Source of the DNA: Streptomyces novaecaesareae
GTDB taxonomy: Bacteria; Actinomycetota; Actinomycetes; Streptomycetales; Streptomycetaceae
Reading direction: 5' to 3'
Assembly (NCBI RefSeq): GCF_000716875.1
Contig: NZ_JNWQ01000007.1
Span: 54,935 to 118,934 of the forward strand
DNA: 64,000 bases
In this document: one piece after another, positions 16,644 to 26,322 of the stretch
Layout: every line of letters starts with the position of its first letter
How positions within the stretch are numbered: position 1 is the stretch's first letter
Translations under genes and position numbers: made by a program
The notes under the pieces: generated by a model
Told to the model about the DNA's origin: nothing
The model's input: only the letters and a program-made list of their open reading frames with translations
The model's database searches: none

Positions 16644-17264
16644 ATGTCCGTCGTGGCGACAGCAACAGCAGTAGAAACCGGGCACGCGCACGGATCGGTC
16701 AACCGGCCGAACATGGTCAGCGTCGGAACGATCGTCTGGCTCAGTTCCGAGTTGATGTTCTTCGCGGCCCTCTTCGCGATGTACTTCACGCTCCGCTCCG
16801 TCAAGGGAGCCGAGTTCTGGACCGAGAAGGCCCACGCTCTCAACGTGCCGTTCTCCTCGGTCAACACCACCGTCCTGGTGCTCTCCTCGCTGACCTGCCA
16901 GCTCGGCGTGTTCGCCGCCGAGCGCGGTGACGTGAAGAAGCTCCGCATGTGGTTCATCATCACGTTCATGATGGGCGCGGTCTTCATCGGCGGCCAGGTC
17001 TACGAGTACACCGCGCTGGTCAAGGACGACGGCCTGTCGCTGTCCTCCGACCCGTACGGCACGGTGTTCTACCTGACCACCGGCTTCCACGGCCTGCACG
17101 TGACGGGTGGTCTGATCGCCTTCCTGCTGGTCCTGGGACGGACGTACGCAGCCAAGCGCTTCACGCACGAGCAGGCCACCGCCGCGATCGTCGTGTCGTA
17201 CTACTGGCACTTCGTCGACGTCGTGTGGATCGGCCTGTTCGCGACCATCTACCTGATCAAGTAA
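16644..17264 (+). CDS. ctaE: Cytochrome c oxidase subunit III (aa3 type)
   Basis: Core membrane subunit of the aa3 oxidase. The 206 residues form five transmembrane helices, as usual for actinobacterial CtaE, with the conserved Glu in the [15 protein letters not shown] helix, the FHGLHVTGG helix and the terminal [14 protein letters not shown] helix. The ATG at 16644 opens a short variable N-terminus containing a His. It stands 187 bases upstream of qcrC on the same strand, the standard ctaE-qcrCAB order in actinobacteria, where bc1 and aa3 form a supercomplex. The other oxidase subunits lie 6 kb downstream on the minus strand. Confidence 0.96.
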   Translation: MSVVATATAVETGHAHGSVNRPNMVSVGTIVWLSSELMFFAALFAMYFTLRSVKGAEFWTEKAHALNVPFSSVNTTVLVLSSLTCQLGVFAAERGDVKKLRMWFIITFMMGAVFIGGQVYEYTALVKDDGLSLSSDPYGTVFYLTTGFHGLHVTGGLIAFLLVLGRTYAAKRFTHEQATAAIVVSYYWHFVDVVWIGLFATIYLIK

Positions 17265-17451
17265 CCAGCTGATCAGGTCGCTGGCCACCGGCTGCGGCCC
17301 CCGCCCTCACCGGCGACGGGCCGCTTCTGCCGGTGCCGACGCTCCCACCGACCGACCGCGCGCGCAGCCCTAGACAGGCAGCCTCGTGCCGGCCAGACCG
17401 GCCGCCGGGTGCACCCACCAGTCGACCAGATCCTGACACCGGGGTTATTCC

Positions 17452-18261
17452 GTGAAAAAGCTCTCCGCACGACGGCGCCACCCATTGGCGGCGCTGGTCG
17501 TCCTACTTCTCGCCCTGGCGGCAACCGGGGGGCTGTACGCCGCGTTCGCGCCCGCCGACAAGGCGCAGGCCGACGTCGCCGCGCAGTCGCTCGCGATCGA
17601 TGAGGGCAAGAAGCTCTTCGCCGTGGGCTGCTCCTCCTGCCACGGCCTGAACGGCCAGGGCAGCAGTGACGGTCCCAGCCTGGTCGGCGTCGGCTCCGCC
17701 TCCGTCGACTTCCAGGTCGGCACCGGCCGCATGCCGGCCCAGCAGCCCGGCGCCCAGGTGCCGCGCAAGAAGAACATCTACACGCAGGCCGAGATCGACC
17801 AGCTCGCCGCCTTCGTCGCCTCCCTCGGTCCCGGCCCGGTGACCCCGAAGGAGGAGCAGTACACCTCGACCAACCCCGATGACATCTCCAAGGGTGGCGA
17901 GCTGTTCCGCACCAACTGCGCCCAGTGCCACAACTTCGCCGGCCAGGGTGGTGCCCTGACCAAGGGCAAGTACGCCCCGTCGCTGGAGGGCGTGGACGCC
18001 AAGCACATCTACGAGGCCATGCAGACCGGCCCGCAGAACATGCCGTCGTTCCCGGACACCACCATGCCCGAGGAGCAGAAGAAGCAGATCGTGGCCTTCG
18101 TCCGCCACACCACCTCCGATGAGCCCAACCCCGGTGGTCTCACGCTCGGCAGCCTCGGTCCGGTGACCGAGGGTCTGTTCGGCTGGATCTTCGGCCTCGG
18201 CACGCTCATCGCGGTCGCGATCTGGGTCGCCGCCCACACCACCAAGGCCAAGAAGTCATGA
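17452..18261 (+). CDS. qcrC: Cytochrome bc1 complex diheme cytochrome c subunit
   Basis: Passes electrons from the Rieske protein directly to oxidase CuA, replacing soluble cytochrome c. The 269-residue product has a transmembrane N-terminus (about 10-32), two c-type heme sites CSSCHG (Cys60, Cys63, His64) and CAQCHN (Cys156, Cys159, His160), and a C-terminal membrane helix (about 240-262). The GTG at 17452 has no clear ribosome binding site. Its stop overlaps the qcrA start by 4 bases (ATGA), so the trio is translationally coupled. Confidence 0.97.
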   Translation: MKKLSARRRHPLAALVVLLLALAATGGLYAAFAPADKAQADVAAQSLAIDEGKKLFAVGCSSCHGLNGQGSSDGPSLVGVGSASVDFQVGTGRMPAQQPGAQVPRKKNIYTQAEIDQLAAFVASLGPGPVTPKEEQYTSTNPDDISKGGELFRTNCAQCHNFAGQGGALTKGKYAPSLEGVDAKHIYEAMQTGPQNMPSFPDTTMPEEQKKQIVAFVRHTTSDEPNPGGLTLGSLGPVTEGLFGWIFGLGTLIAVAIWVAAHTTKAKKS

Positions 18262-19322
18262 GCCACGACATGTCAGAAGAGAAGCTCCCGGAGTCCCACG
18301 GCTCCGCCGGCGAGGTGGCCGCCCACGGCGACCCGTTCGCCGACCCGGGCCTGCCGGCCCACGAGCCCCGTCGCACCGACATCGACGAGCGGGCCGCCCA
18401 GCGCGCCGAGCGCCAGGTGTCGCTGATGTTCGTGATCTCGATGCTCGCCACCATCGGCTTCATCGCCTCGTACGTGGCCATCGACCCGGACAAGATCGTC
18501 TACATCTTCCCGCTCGGCAAGGTCAGCGCGCTGAACTTCGCGCTCGGCCTGACCCTGGGCGTCGCGCTGTTCATGATCGGCGCGGGCGCGGTCCACTGGG
18601 CCCGCACCCTGATGTCGGACGTCGAGCTGCCGGCCGAGCGTCACCCGATCGAGGCTGACGACGAGGTCCGCGCGGACGTCATCGAGCAGTTCAAGACCGG
18701 TGCCGCCGAGTCCGGCTTCGGTCGCCGCAAGATGATCCGCAACACGCTCATCGGCTCGATGGCGCTGGTCCCGCTCTCCGGCGTGGTCCTGCTCCGCGAC
18801 CTCGGCCCGCTCCCGGAGAAGAAGCTCCAGGAGACCGGCTGGAAGGAGGCGACGGAGACCAAGCCGCTGCAGCTCGTCAACATGAGCACCATGCAGCCGA
18901 TGAAGCCCGAGGACATCATCGTCGGCTCGCTGACCTTCGCCATGCCGGAGGGCCTGTCCACGCACAGCGAGGACTTCCAGCAGCGGATCGCCAAGGACGC
19001 CCTGATGCTGGTCCGCATCGCGCCCGAGGACATCAAGGACGACAAGTCCAAGGAGCTGGGCTTCGAGGGCATCCTCGCCTACTCCAAGATCTGCACGCAC
19101 GTCGGCTGCCCGATCAGCCTCTACGAGCAGCAGACCCACCACGCGCTCTGCCCCTGCCACCAGTCGACCTTCGACCTGGCGGACGGCGCCCGCGTCATCT
19201 TCGGCCCGGCCGGCCACCCGCTGCCGCAGCTGAAGATCACCACTGACGAGAAGGGCAACCTGGTCGCCACCGGCGACTTCAAGGAGCCTGTCGGCCCGAG
19301 CTTCTGGGAGCGTGCTCGATGA
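18258..19322 (+). CDS. qcrA: Cytochrome bc1 complex Rieske iron-sulfur subunit
   Basis: Carries the 2Fe-2S cluster that oxidises menaquinol. The 354-residue actinobacterial form has a long N-terminal extension with three membrane helices (about 55-75, 90-112 and 160-182) and the Rieske fold at the C-terminus. Cluster ligands are Cys279 and His281 (CTHVGC) and Cys298 and His301 (CPCH); Cys284 and Cys300 would form the disulfide. ATGA overlaps link it to qcrC upstream and qcrB downstream. Confidence 0.97.
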   Translation: MSHDMSEEKLPESHGSAGEVAAHGDPFADPGLPAHEPRRTDIDERAAQRAERQVSLMFVISMLATIGFIASYVAIDPDKIVYIFPLGKVSALNFALGLTLGVALFMIGAGAVHWARTLMSDVELPAERHPIEADDEVRADVIEQFKTGAAESGFGRRKMIRNTLIGSMALVPLSGVVLLRDLGPLPEKKLQETGWKEATETKPLQLVNMSTMQPMKPEDIIVGSLTFAMPEGLSTHSEDFQQRIAKDALMLVRIAPEDIKDDKSKELGFEGILAYSKICTHVGCPISLYEQQTHHALCPCHQSTFDLADGARVIFGPAGHPLPQLKITTDEKGNLVATGDFKEPVGPSFWERAR

Positions 19323-20977
19323 GTAGCGCGAGCAGCACCACGACCGGTGCCGCCAAGCCCTCCAGCACGCGCGCCAAGCCTGCCAACAAGTGGGAGGCCG
19401 CGGCTGACTGGACGGACGGCCGGCTGGGGATCTACTCCCTCGCCAAGGCCAACCTGCGGAAGATCTTCCCGGACCACTGGTCCTTCATGCTGGGCGAGAT
19501 CTGCCTCTACTCGTTCATCATCATCATCCTGACCGGCGTCTACCTGACGCTGTTCTTCAAGCCCTCCATGGGCGAGGTCATCTACAACGGGTCGTACATC
19601 CCGCTCAAGGGCATCGGCATGTCCGAGGCCTACGCCTCGACGCTGGACATCAGCTTCGAGGTCCGCGGCGGTCTGCTGATCCGTCAGATCCACCACTGGG
19701 CCGCGCTGGTCTTCGTGGCCGCGATGCTCGTGCACATGATGCGCGTGTTCTTCACCGGCGCGTTCCGCAAGCCCCGTGAGATCAACTGGGTCTTCGGCTT
19801 CCTGCTGCTGGTCCTGGGCATGTTCGACGGCTTCTTCGGCTACTCGCTGCCGGACGACCTGCTGTCGGGTACCGGTATCCGCTTCATGGAAGGCGCGATC
19901 CTCGCCGTCCCGCTGGTCGGCACCTACCTGCAGATGTTCCTGTACGGGGGCGAGTTCCCCGGCCACGACATCATTCCGCGGTTCTTCACCATCCACGTGC
20001 TGCTGATCCCGGGCATCATGCTCGGCCTGCTGGTGGCGCACCTGATCCTGGTCTTCTACCACAAGCACACCCAGTGGGCGGGCCCGGGCAAGACCGAGAA
20101 GAACGTCGTCGGCATGCCGCTGATGCCGGTCTACATGGCCAAGGCCGGTGGCTTCTTCTTCCTGGTCTTCGGTCTGATCGCCGCCATCTCGGCGATCGCC
20201 TCGATCAACCCGATCTGGGCCTACGGCCCGTACCGTCCGGACCAGGTGTCCACGGACGCCCAGCCCGACTGGTACATGGGCTTCTCCGAGGGCCTGATCC
20301 GTGTCATGCCGGGCTGGGAGATCAGCCTGTGGGGCCACACCCTGAACCTGGGTGTGTTCGTCCCGCTGATGATCTTCCCGCTGGTGCTGGTCTCGATCGC
20401 GGTCTACCCGTTCATCGAGGGCTGGATCACCGGCGACAAGCGCGAGCACCACATCCTGGACCGCCCGCGCAACGCCCCGGTCCGCACCGCCCTGGGTGCC
20501 GCCTGGATCAGCCTGTACCTGGTGCTGCTGGTCGGTGGTGGCAACGACCTGTTCGCCACGCACCTGCACCTGTCGATCAACTCGATCACCTACTTCGTCC
20601 GCGTCGGCTTCTTCGCGGTCCCGGTCATCGTCTTCATCATCACCAAGCGCTGGTGCCTCGGCCTCCAGCGCCGTGACAAGGAGAAGGTGCTGCACGGCCG
20701 CGAGACGGGCGTCATCAAGCGCCTGCCGCACGGCGAGTTCGTCGAGGTGCACGCCCAGCTGCCGCAGAAGGACCTGTTCAAGCTCACGGCGCACGAGCAG
20801 AACCAGCCGGTCGAGCTGCCGGCCCAGGCGGACGAGAACGGCGTGGCCCGCAAGGCCGGCGTCCTCACCCGCACCCGGGCCAAGCTGTCCCGCGGCTTCT
20901 ACGGCGAGGGCAGCCAGATCCCCAAGCCCACCTCCGAGGAGCACCACGAGATCACCAGCGGCCACGGCCACCACTGA
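19319..20977 (+). CDS. qcrB: Cytochrome bc1 complex cytochrome b subunit
   Basis: The quinol-oxidising membrane subunit. The 552-residue product has the cytochrome b core with eight or nine helices; paired heme-ligand His residues occur in the IHHWAALVFVAAMLVH helix and in the FTIHVLLIPGIMLGLLVAHL helix. SLPDDLLSGTG stands where the quinol-site PEWY/PDxL motifs occur, and a PDWYMGF motif lies near residue 319. A 120-residue hydrophilic C-terminal tail is typical of actinobacteria. It overlaps qcrA by 4 bases and is followed by a strong terminator. Confidence 0.97.
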   Translation: MSSASSTTTGAAKPSSTRAKPANKWEAAADWTDGRLGIYSLAKANLRKIFPDHWSFMLGEICLYSFIIIILTGVYLTLFFKPSMGEVIYNGSYIPLKGIGMSEAYASTLDISFEVRGGLLIRQIHHWAALVFVAAMLVHMMRVFFTGAFRKPREINWVFGFLLLVLGMFDGFFGYSLPDDLLSGTGIRFMEGAILAVPLVGTYLQMFLYGGEFPGHDIIPRFFTIHVLLIPGIMLGLLVAHLILVFYHKHTQWAGPGKTEKNVVGMPLMPVYMAKAGGFFFLVFGLIAAISAIASINPIWAYGPYRPDQVSTDAQPDWYMGFSEGLIRVMPGWEISLWGHTLNLGVFVPLMIFPLVLVSIAVYPFIEGWITGDKREHHILDRPRNAPVRTALGAAWISLYLVLLVGGGNDLFATHLHLSINSITYFVRVGFFAVPVIVFIITKRWCLGLQRRDKEKVLHGRETGVIKRLPHGEFVEVHAQLPQKDLFKLTAHEQNQPVELPAQADENGVARKAGVLTRTRAKLSRGFYGEGSQIPKPTSEEHHEITSGHGHH

Positions 20978-21000
20978 TCCCGTACGGACCCCGCGTCACC

Positions 21001-21043
21001 CCGAGGGCCGCCGACCAGAGTTCGTCTGGTCGGCGGCCCTCGG
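21001..21043 (+). terminator. Rho-independent terminator of ctaE/qcrCAB
   Basis: A 19-20-bp perfect stem (CCGAGGGCCGCCGACCAGA and its complement) with a short loop, followed by CTTTTC, starts 24 bases after the qcrB stop. Confidence 0.9.
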
Positions 21044-21093
21044 GCTTTTCCCCATCTGCCGGCCCTTATCCGTCCACGCCACCAGGAGCCCCC

Positions 21094-21465
21094 GTGCAGC
21101 TCTCCGTCGACCCCGACTCCGCCACTCCCCCGTACGAGCAGATCCGCGCCCAGATCGCCGAGCGGGCCCGCACCGGCGAGTTGCCGACCGGCCTGCGGCT
21201 GCCGACCGTACGGGCCCTGGCCGAGGAGCTGGGGCTGGCCGCCGGGACCGTCGCCCGGGCCTACCGGGAGCTGGAGGCGGACGGCGTGGTGGAGACCCAC
21301 GGCCGGCGCGGCACGCTGATCGCCGCCGCCGGGGACACCGCGCACCGGCTGGCCGCCGCGGCCGCCACCGAGTACGCCGAGCGCGCGGACCGCCTCGGGC
21401 TCTCCCACGCGGACGCCCTGGCCGCGGTGGTCACCGCCCTGCGGCTGGCCTACCCCGAGGCCTAG
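21094..21465 (+). CDS. Short GntR-family (YtrA-like) transcriptional regulator
   Basis: A 123-residue regulator: an N-terminal winged helix of the GntR type (PPYEQIRAQIAERARTGEL... LRLPTVRALAEELGLAAGTVARAYRELE, helix-turn-helix about residues 35-60) followed by only about 50 residues of helix for dimerisation. This size and layout fit the YtrA subfamily, which usually controls ABC transporter genes, but none is adjacent. The start is GTG at 21094 with CAGGAG upstream. It converges on the L,D-transpeptidase gene with 23 bases between stops. Confidence 0.9.
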   Translation: MQLSVDPDSATPPYEQIRAQIAERARTGELPTGLRLPTVRALAEELGLAAGTVARAYRELEADGVVETHGRRGTLIAAAGDTAHRLAAAAATEYAERADRLGLSHADALAAVVTALRLAYPEA

Positions 21466-21488
21466 GAGGCTGCCCCCCTCCCGGCCGC

Positions 21489-22745
21489 TCAGACCTCCGG
21501 GCGGATCATCCCCGCGGCCGGGGCCTGGGCGGGCGGTGCGGTGGTGCTGAGGGGCTGTCCGACGGCGCTGTGCTTGACCCAGTCGGTCCAGCCGACGTTC
21601 CAGTCGCCGAAGCCGTTGCCGAACGCCTCCATCGCGGCGCCGCGGCTGTTCACCACCGTGACCAGGTCCCCCACCCGGGTGTTGTCGTAGAACCACTTGG
21701 CGTTGTCGGTGCTCATGCCGGTACAGCCGTGGCTGACGTTCTCCACGCCCTGCGAGCCGACGGACCAGGGCGCCGCGTGCACGTACTCGCCGCTCCAGGT
21801 CACCCGGGTGGCCCACTTCACGTCGAGGTCGTACGCCTCCGAGCTGCCGGTGGCTATGCCGATGGTCTCGCCGTTCATCCGGACGGACTGCTCCTGGCCG
21901 AGCACCACCTTGATGCCGTTGCGGGTGTCGAAGCCCGGCTTGCCGGTGGTGACCGGGATGGTCCGCACGACCTCGCCGTCACGCTTGAGGGTGAGTTCGT
22001 GGGCGGCCGCGTCGATCACCGACTCCACCCGCGCGCCGATCCGCAGCTTGAGCGCGCTGCGGTCGCCCCCGTAGAGGCCGTCCGCGATCCGGCTGCCGGT
22101 GCCGTCGAAGGCCAGCGAGACGGTCGTGCCGGCCGGCCAGTAGTCCTCCGGACGGAAGTGCAGGTTCTTGTCGTCCACCCAGTACCAGGCGCCCGTGACG
22201 GCGGGCTGGGAGCTGACGGTCAGGTCGCGCTCGACCTCCTGGCGGGCCTGCGGGTCCTTCACCGCCTCGGAGAGCTGCACGGTGAGCGGCTGGCCCACCC
22301 CGTAGACGCCGCTGCCGGAGGAGTCCGGGCCGAGCTTCGCGGTGAGCAGGCGCTGGGCGGCGAGGGTGCTGAAGTTCGCGGTGGTGTCGCCGCGGCCGCC
22401 CTTGCCGTCGTCGGCGGAGACGCGCACGAAGTACGCGGTGGCGGCCTTCAGCCGGCCGGTGGTCTGCCAGCTGCGCTGGTCGTCGGCGAGCTTCCCGGCG
22501 ACCACCCGGCCGTCCGGGCCGACCACGGTGACGTCGGTGAGCCGGCTGCCCGCCACGGCCGTCACCGTGACCGGTTGGGAGGGATCGACCTTGCCGTCCG
22601 CCGAGAGGTGGACCAGCGGGGCCGCGTCGATCCGATGCGGCCCGGCGGACTCGTCGTCACCGGACGAGCAGGCGGCCACCGGGGCCAGTACTGCGAGGGC
22701 CAGCGAGATGCCGCCGATGCCTGCGATTCCGCGCCTGTCGGCCAT
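21489..22745 (-). CDS. L,D-transpeptidase lipoprotein with Ig-like domains
   Basis: Makes 3-3 cross-links in peptidoglycan from outside the membrane. The 418-residue precursor has a lipoprotein signal with lipobox ending VAAC (Cys26), two Ig-like domains (about 45-270) and a YkuD catalytic domain (about 275-395). The catalytic motif is SHGCTGMS (His339, Cys341), the actinobacterial LdtMt2-like form. The ATG at 22745 has GGAGG 5 bases upstream; a 39-residue upstream extension of the frame lacks support. The C-terminal extension with PAQAPAAG is variable. It lies between the bc1 and cta operons but is transcribed on its own. Confidence 0.94.
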   Translation of the reverse strand: MADRRGIAGIGGISLALAVLAPVAACSSGDDESAGPHRIDAAPLVHLSADGKVDPSQPVTVTAVAGSRLTDVTVVGPDGRVVAGKLADDQRSWQTTGRLKAATAYFVRVSADDGKGGRGDTTANFSTLAAQRLLTAKLGPDSSGSGVYGVGQPLTVQLSEAVKDPQARQEVERDLTVSSQPAVTGAWYWVDDKNLHFRPEDYWPAGTTVSLAFDGTGSRIADGLYGGDRSALKLRIGARVESVIDAAAHELTLKRDGEVVRTIPVTTGKPGFDTRNGIKVVLGQEQSVRMNGETIGIATGSSEAYDLDVKWATRVTWSGEYVHAAPWSVGSQGVENVSHGCTGMSTDNAKWFYDNTRVGDLVTVVNSRGAAMEAFGNGFGDWNVGWTDWVKHSAVGQPLSTTAPPAQAPAAGMIRPEV

Positions 22746-22859
22746 GACCGCCTCCGAGGGTTCGCACGATTGATCCGATCGTAGGAACGCCTGCTGGCGG
22801 AGCGACATCCGAGGGACCCGCCGTTCACCCGGGTGAGTGAGGCCGTCACCCCGGGGACG

Positions 22860-22901
22860 CACCAGGGCCGGTCCTCCCGTGCGGGAGGACCGGCCCTGGT
22901 G
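22860..22901 (-). terminator. Terminator of the ctaCDF operon
   Basis: A perfect 19-bp stem (CACCAGGGCCGGTCCTCCCG and complement) with a 3-4-base loop, 16 bases past the ctaF stop; no U-tract. Confidence 0.8.
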
Positions 22902-22916
22902 TCGGAGAGCGGAACC

Positions 22917-23333
22917 CTACTGGTTCTGGTTCTCGCCCCGGTAGAACTCGAAGACCCATCCGAAGATGCCGACCAGGATGATCGGGGCGGCCCAGAACAT
23001 CAGCCACCAGCCGAAGATCACGCCCAGGAAGGCGAGCGCGCCACCGAGCGCCAGCGAGAGCGGCTGCCAGCTGTGCGGGGCGAAGAAGCCCAGCTCGCCG
23101 GCGTCGTCCGCGACCTCGGCCTCGGGGTTGTCACCCGCGCCGCTGTCCACCCGGCGGGCGGTGAAGGCGAGGTAGTACCCGATGAAGGCGCACAGTGCGA
23201 AGGCCAGGAACAGCGCGGTGGTACCGGCGGCTTCGAGGCCCGGCCCCGAGTTGTTGGTCCACAGGCCGTAGGTGATGGCCATCGCCAGCACGAAGACCGA
23301 CAGGCCGAGGAAGATCTTTCCCTGTTCCTTCAT
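22917..23333 (-). CDS. ctaF: Cytochrome c oxidase subunit 4, actinobacterial type
   Basis: Small membrane subunit of the aa3 oxidase restricted to actinobacteria. The 138 residues form four helices in two pairs (about 5-27, 36-58, 90-105 and 108-130), ending in FEFYRGENQNQ. Its ATG shares one base with the ctaD stop (TGATG), which implies coupled translation. It closes the ctaC-ctaD-ctaF operon. Confidence 0.93.
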   Translation of the reverse strand: MKEQGKIFLGLSVFVLAMAITYGLWTNNSGPGLEAAGTTALFLAFALCAFIGYYLAFTARRVDSGAGDNPEAEVADDAGELGFFAPHSWQPLSLALGGALAFLGVIFGWWLMFWAAPIILVGIFGWVFEFYRGENQNQ

Positions 23334-25108
23334 CAGGCGTCGCCCTCCTTGTTGCCCTTGCCCAGCTTGGGAGCGTCGTACTTCGCCGGGGTCACACCGG
23401 CGAGGTGCTTGGCCGGCTCGCCGTGGTTCTCCAGGTAGTCCAGCGCGGCGATCTCCGGGTGGTGGAGGTCGAAGGCCGGGGATTCGGAGCGGATCCGGGG
23501 CAGGGTGAGGAAGTTGTGCCGCGGCGGCGGGCAGGAGGTCGCCCACTCCAGGGAGCGGCCGAAGCCCCACGGGTCGTCCACGGCGACCTTCTCGCCGTAC
23601 TTGGCGGTCTTCCAGACGTTGTAGAGGAACGGCAGGATCGACAGGCCCAGCACGAAGGAGCCGATGGTCGAGATCGTGTTCAGGGTGGTGAAGCCGTCCG
23701 AGGCCAGGTAGTCGGCGTAGCGGCGGGGCATGCCCTCCGCGCCGAGCCAGTGCTGCACCAGGAAGGTGGTGTGGAAGCCGAAGAACAGCGTCCAGAAGGT
23801 CATCTTGCCGAGGCGCTCGTCCAGCATCTTGCCGGTCATCTTCGGCCACCAGAAGTGGAAGCCGGCGAACATCGCGAACACGACGGTGCCGAAGACCACG
23901 TAGTGGAAGTGGGCGACGACGAAGTACGAGTCCGAGACGTGGAAGTCGATCGGCGGCGAGGCCAGCAGGACACCGGTCAGACCACCGAAGAGGAAGGTGA
24001 CCAGGAAGCCGACCGTCCAGAGCATCGGGGTCTCGAAGCTCAGCGAGCCCTTCCACATGGTGCCGACCCAGTTGAAGAACTTCACACCGGTCGGGACCGC
24101 GATCAGGAAGGTCATGAAGGAGAAGAACGGCAGCAGCACCTGTCCGGTGACGTACATGTGGTGCGCCCACACCGTCACGGACAGACCGGCGATCGCGATG
24201 GTGGCCGCGATCAGGCCGGAGTAGCCGAACATCGGCTTGCGGCTGAAGACCGGGATGATCTCCGACACGATGCCGAAGAACGGCAGCGCGATGATGTACA
24301 CCTCGGGGTGGCCGAAGAACCAGAACAGGTGCTGCCACAGCATCGCCCCGCCGTTGGCCGGGTCGAAGACGTGGGCACCGAACTTGCGGTCGGCCTCCAG
24401 GGCGAACAGCGCGGCGGCCAGGACCGGGAAGGCCAGCAGGACCAGCACGGCGGTCAGCAGGGTGTTCCAGACGAAGATCGACATCCGGAACATCGTCATG
24501 CCGGGCGCGCGCATGCAGATGATCGTGGTGATGAAGTTGACCGCACCGAGGATCGTGCCGAAGCCGGAGAAGGCCAGACCCATGATCCACATGTCGCCGC
24601 CGATGCCGGGCGAGTGCACCGCGTCCGACAGCGGGGAGTAGGCGAACCAACCGAAGTTGGCGGCGCCGTTCGGCGTCACGAAGCCGGCCACGGCGATGAC
24701 CGAGCCGAAGAGGTACAGCCAGTACGCGAACATGTTCAGACGCGGGAACGCCACGTCCGGGGCGCCGATCTGCAGCGGCATGATCCAGTTCGCGAAGCCC
24801 GCGAACAGCGGCGTCGCGAACATCAGCAGCATGATCGTGCCGTGCATCGTGAACGCCTGGTTGAACTGCTCGTTCGACAGGATCTGGGTCCCGGGACGAG
24901 CCAGCTCGGCACGCATGACCAGGGCGAGGATGCCACCGATCAGGAAGAAGGCGAACGACGTGCCCAGGTACAGGGTGCCGATCGTCTTGTGGTCAGTGGT
25001 GGTCAGCCACTTGATGATGGTCGAACCCGGCTTCCGGGTCCGCTGCGCCCCGACCGTGACGGCCTCGGCGCCCCCGCCGGCCGCGGCGGGCTCGTTGAGG
25101 ATGGTCAC
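23333..25108 (-). CDS. ctaD: Cytochrome c oxidase subunit I
   Basis: Catalytic subunit with heme a, heme a3 and CuB. The 591 residues include twelve helices. Seen are the heme a His in [15 protein letters not shown], the CuB/cross-link motif [10 protein letters not shown], the CuB His pair HHMY, and VVAHFHYV with the heme a3 and heme a ligands. The EVYI Glu marks a D-channel (type A) oxidase. The GTG start at 25108 overlaps the ctaC stop (GTGA), and the stop overlaps ctaF. Confidence 0.97.
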   Translation of the reverse strand: MTILNEPAAAGGGAEAVTVGAQRTRKPGSTIIKWLTTTDHKTIGTLYLGTSFAFFLIGGILALVMRAELARPGTQILSNEQFNQAFTMHGTIMLLMFATPLFAGFANWIMPLQIGAPDVAFPRLNMFAYWLYLFGSVIAVAGFVTPNGAANFGWFAYSPLSDAVHSPGIGGDMWIMGLAFSGFGTILGAVNFITTIICMRAPGMTMFRMSIFVWNTLLTAVLVLLAFPVLAAALFALEADRKFGAHVFDPANGGAMLWQHLFWFFGHPEVYIIALPFFGIVSEIIPVFSRKPMFGYSGLIAATIAIAGLSVTVWAHHMYVTGQVLLPFFSFMTFLIAVPTGVKFFNWVGTMWKGSLSFETPMLWTVGFLVTFLFGGLTGVLLASPPIDFHVSDSYFVVAHFHYVVFGTVVFAMFAGFHFWWPKMTGKMLDERLGKMTFWTLFFGFHTTFLVQHWLGAEGMPRRYADYLASDGFTTLNTISTIGSFVLGLSILPFLYNVWKTAKYGEKVAVDDPWGFGRSLEWATSCPPPRHNFLTLPRIRSESPAFDLHHPEIAALDYLENHGEPAKHLAGVTPAKYDAPKLGKGNKEGDA

Positions 25109-25959
25109 TTCTCTTCACTTCCCATGGTGATGAGGCCGGAGGGCACCGCACCGTTCTGGCCCTTGGCGCGAAGCTCGGCCAGGTGCTTGTCGTAGTCGGC
25201 GCGATCGACGACCTTGACGTTGAACAGCATGCGCGAGTGGTCGGTGCCGCAGAGCTCGGCACACTTGCCCATGTACTCGCCCTTGACGGTCGGGGTGACC
25301 TCGAACTTGTTCACCACGCCCGGCACGACGTCCATCTTCATCATGAAGTTGACGGGCCAGAAGTCGTGGATGACGTCACGCGAGGTGAGACGGAACTGCA
25401 CCGTCTCGTTGACCGGCAGCCAGAGCGTCGGAACGTCCTTGGGAGTGCCGACCTCGTAGGCGGCGTCCTTGTTGGCCGGGTCAGGGGTCTCGGTGTTCTC
25501 GTAGTTGAACGCCCAGCTCCACTGGAAGCCGACCACGTTGACGTAGTGCTGCGGCTTCTCGGAGACGGCGGTCAGCTTGCTCTCGTCGCGGGCAACGAAG
25601 TAGAAGAGCACCGAAACGATGATGATGGGGACCGCGGTGTAGAGCGCCTCGATGGGCACGTTGTACCGGGTCTGCGGGGGGACCTCCACGCCGGTGCGCT
25701 TGCGCCGGTGGAAGATCACGCTCCAGATGATCAGACCCCACATCAGTACGCCGACCACCAGCGCCGCGATCCAGGACCCCTGCCACATCTGGAGGACCAT
25801 CGGCCCTTCCTTGGTGACGGGGCTCGGGAGGCCAAGCCTGGGGAGGTCGTTGGCCGAGCAGCCGGTGGCGGTCGCGATGACGAGGCCCAGTGCCAGCGCC
25901 TGAGGCAGCTTCCGCCGCATCGTGCGCCGCGGCGAGCGGTCGGAGCCGTTGGGACTCAC
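25105..25959 (-). CDS. ctaC: Cytochrome c oxidase subunit II
   Basis: Receives electrons from QcrC through the binuclear CuA site. The 284-residue precursor has a lipoprotein-type signal (TATGC, Cys about 31), two membrane helices (about 50-75 and 95-115) and a cupredoxin domain with the CuA motif [10 protein letters not shown] near residue 245. The GTG at 25959 gives [12 protein letters not shown], as in other Streptomyces, with GGAAGG 6 bases upstream; a longer frame to 26172 is not supported. First gene of ctaCDF. Confidence 0.95.
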   Translation of the reverse strand: MSPNGSDRSPRRTMRRKLPQALALGLVIATATGCSANDLPRLGLPSPVTKEGPMVLQMWQGSWIAALVVGVLMWGLIIWSVIFHRRKRTGVEVPPQTRYNVPIEALYTAVPIIIVSVLFYFVARDESKLTAVSEKPQHYVNVVGFQWSWAFNYENTETPDPANKDAAYEVGTPKDVPTLWLPVNETVQFRLTSRDVIHDFWPVNFMMKMDVVPGVVNKFEVTPTVKGEYMGKCAELCGTDHSRMLFNVKVVDRADYDKHLAELRAKGQNGAVPSGLITMGSEEK

Positions 25960-26322
25960 GTAGCGCCTTCCCGAAGTCTCGCCCGCCTTCGCGTCGCCCC
26001 GGGGAGGAGTGTGAGCCTCCCCGGCGACCCGTCCACGGGCACGGTTTGAATGCTTATGCGGGCCAAACCCTACTCCAGCCTTATGCGCTCCTGACGGGCA
26101 GCCCCCGGTAACGCGCCGCCCGGTCGCCCGATCAGGCCCGGCATGCGCTACGCCGCAGGTCATCGTAGGCATTCGAGGTCCGTACGCCCGATCGGGGGAT
26201 GACCTCGGACAACGGCTGTGACGACCCGTCGGACGCGGACGAAGCGGACATTCGGGGTGATCGACTGACGGTGGGTGAGCCGCGCGATCGGACCGGAAAG
26301 CGCCTCGGGAGTGTCGTTAAAT
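25960..26322. promoter_or_regulatory. Divergent promoter region, ctaC and desulfurase-TusA gene
   Basis: The 363 bases between divergent genes contain, on the minus strand, TAGGGT at 26072-26067 in the context AGTAGGGTTTGG, a likely -10 for ctaC about 110 bases before its start; the -35 (GTCAGG) is weak. TTATGCG occurs twice nearby (26053 and 26081). On the plus strand a GGGAG at 26307 precedes the desulfurase start. No other structure was seen. Confidence 0.4.
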
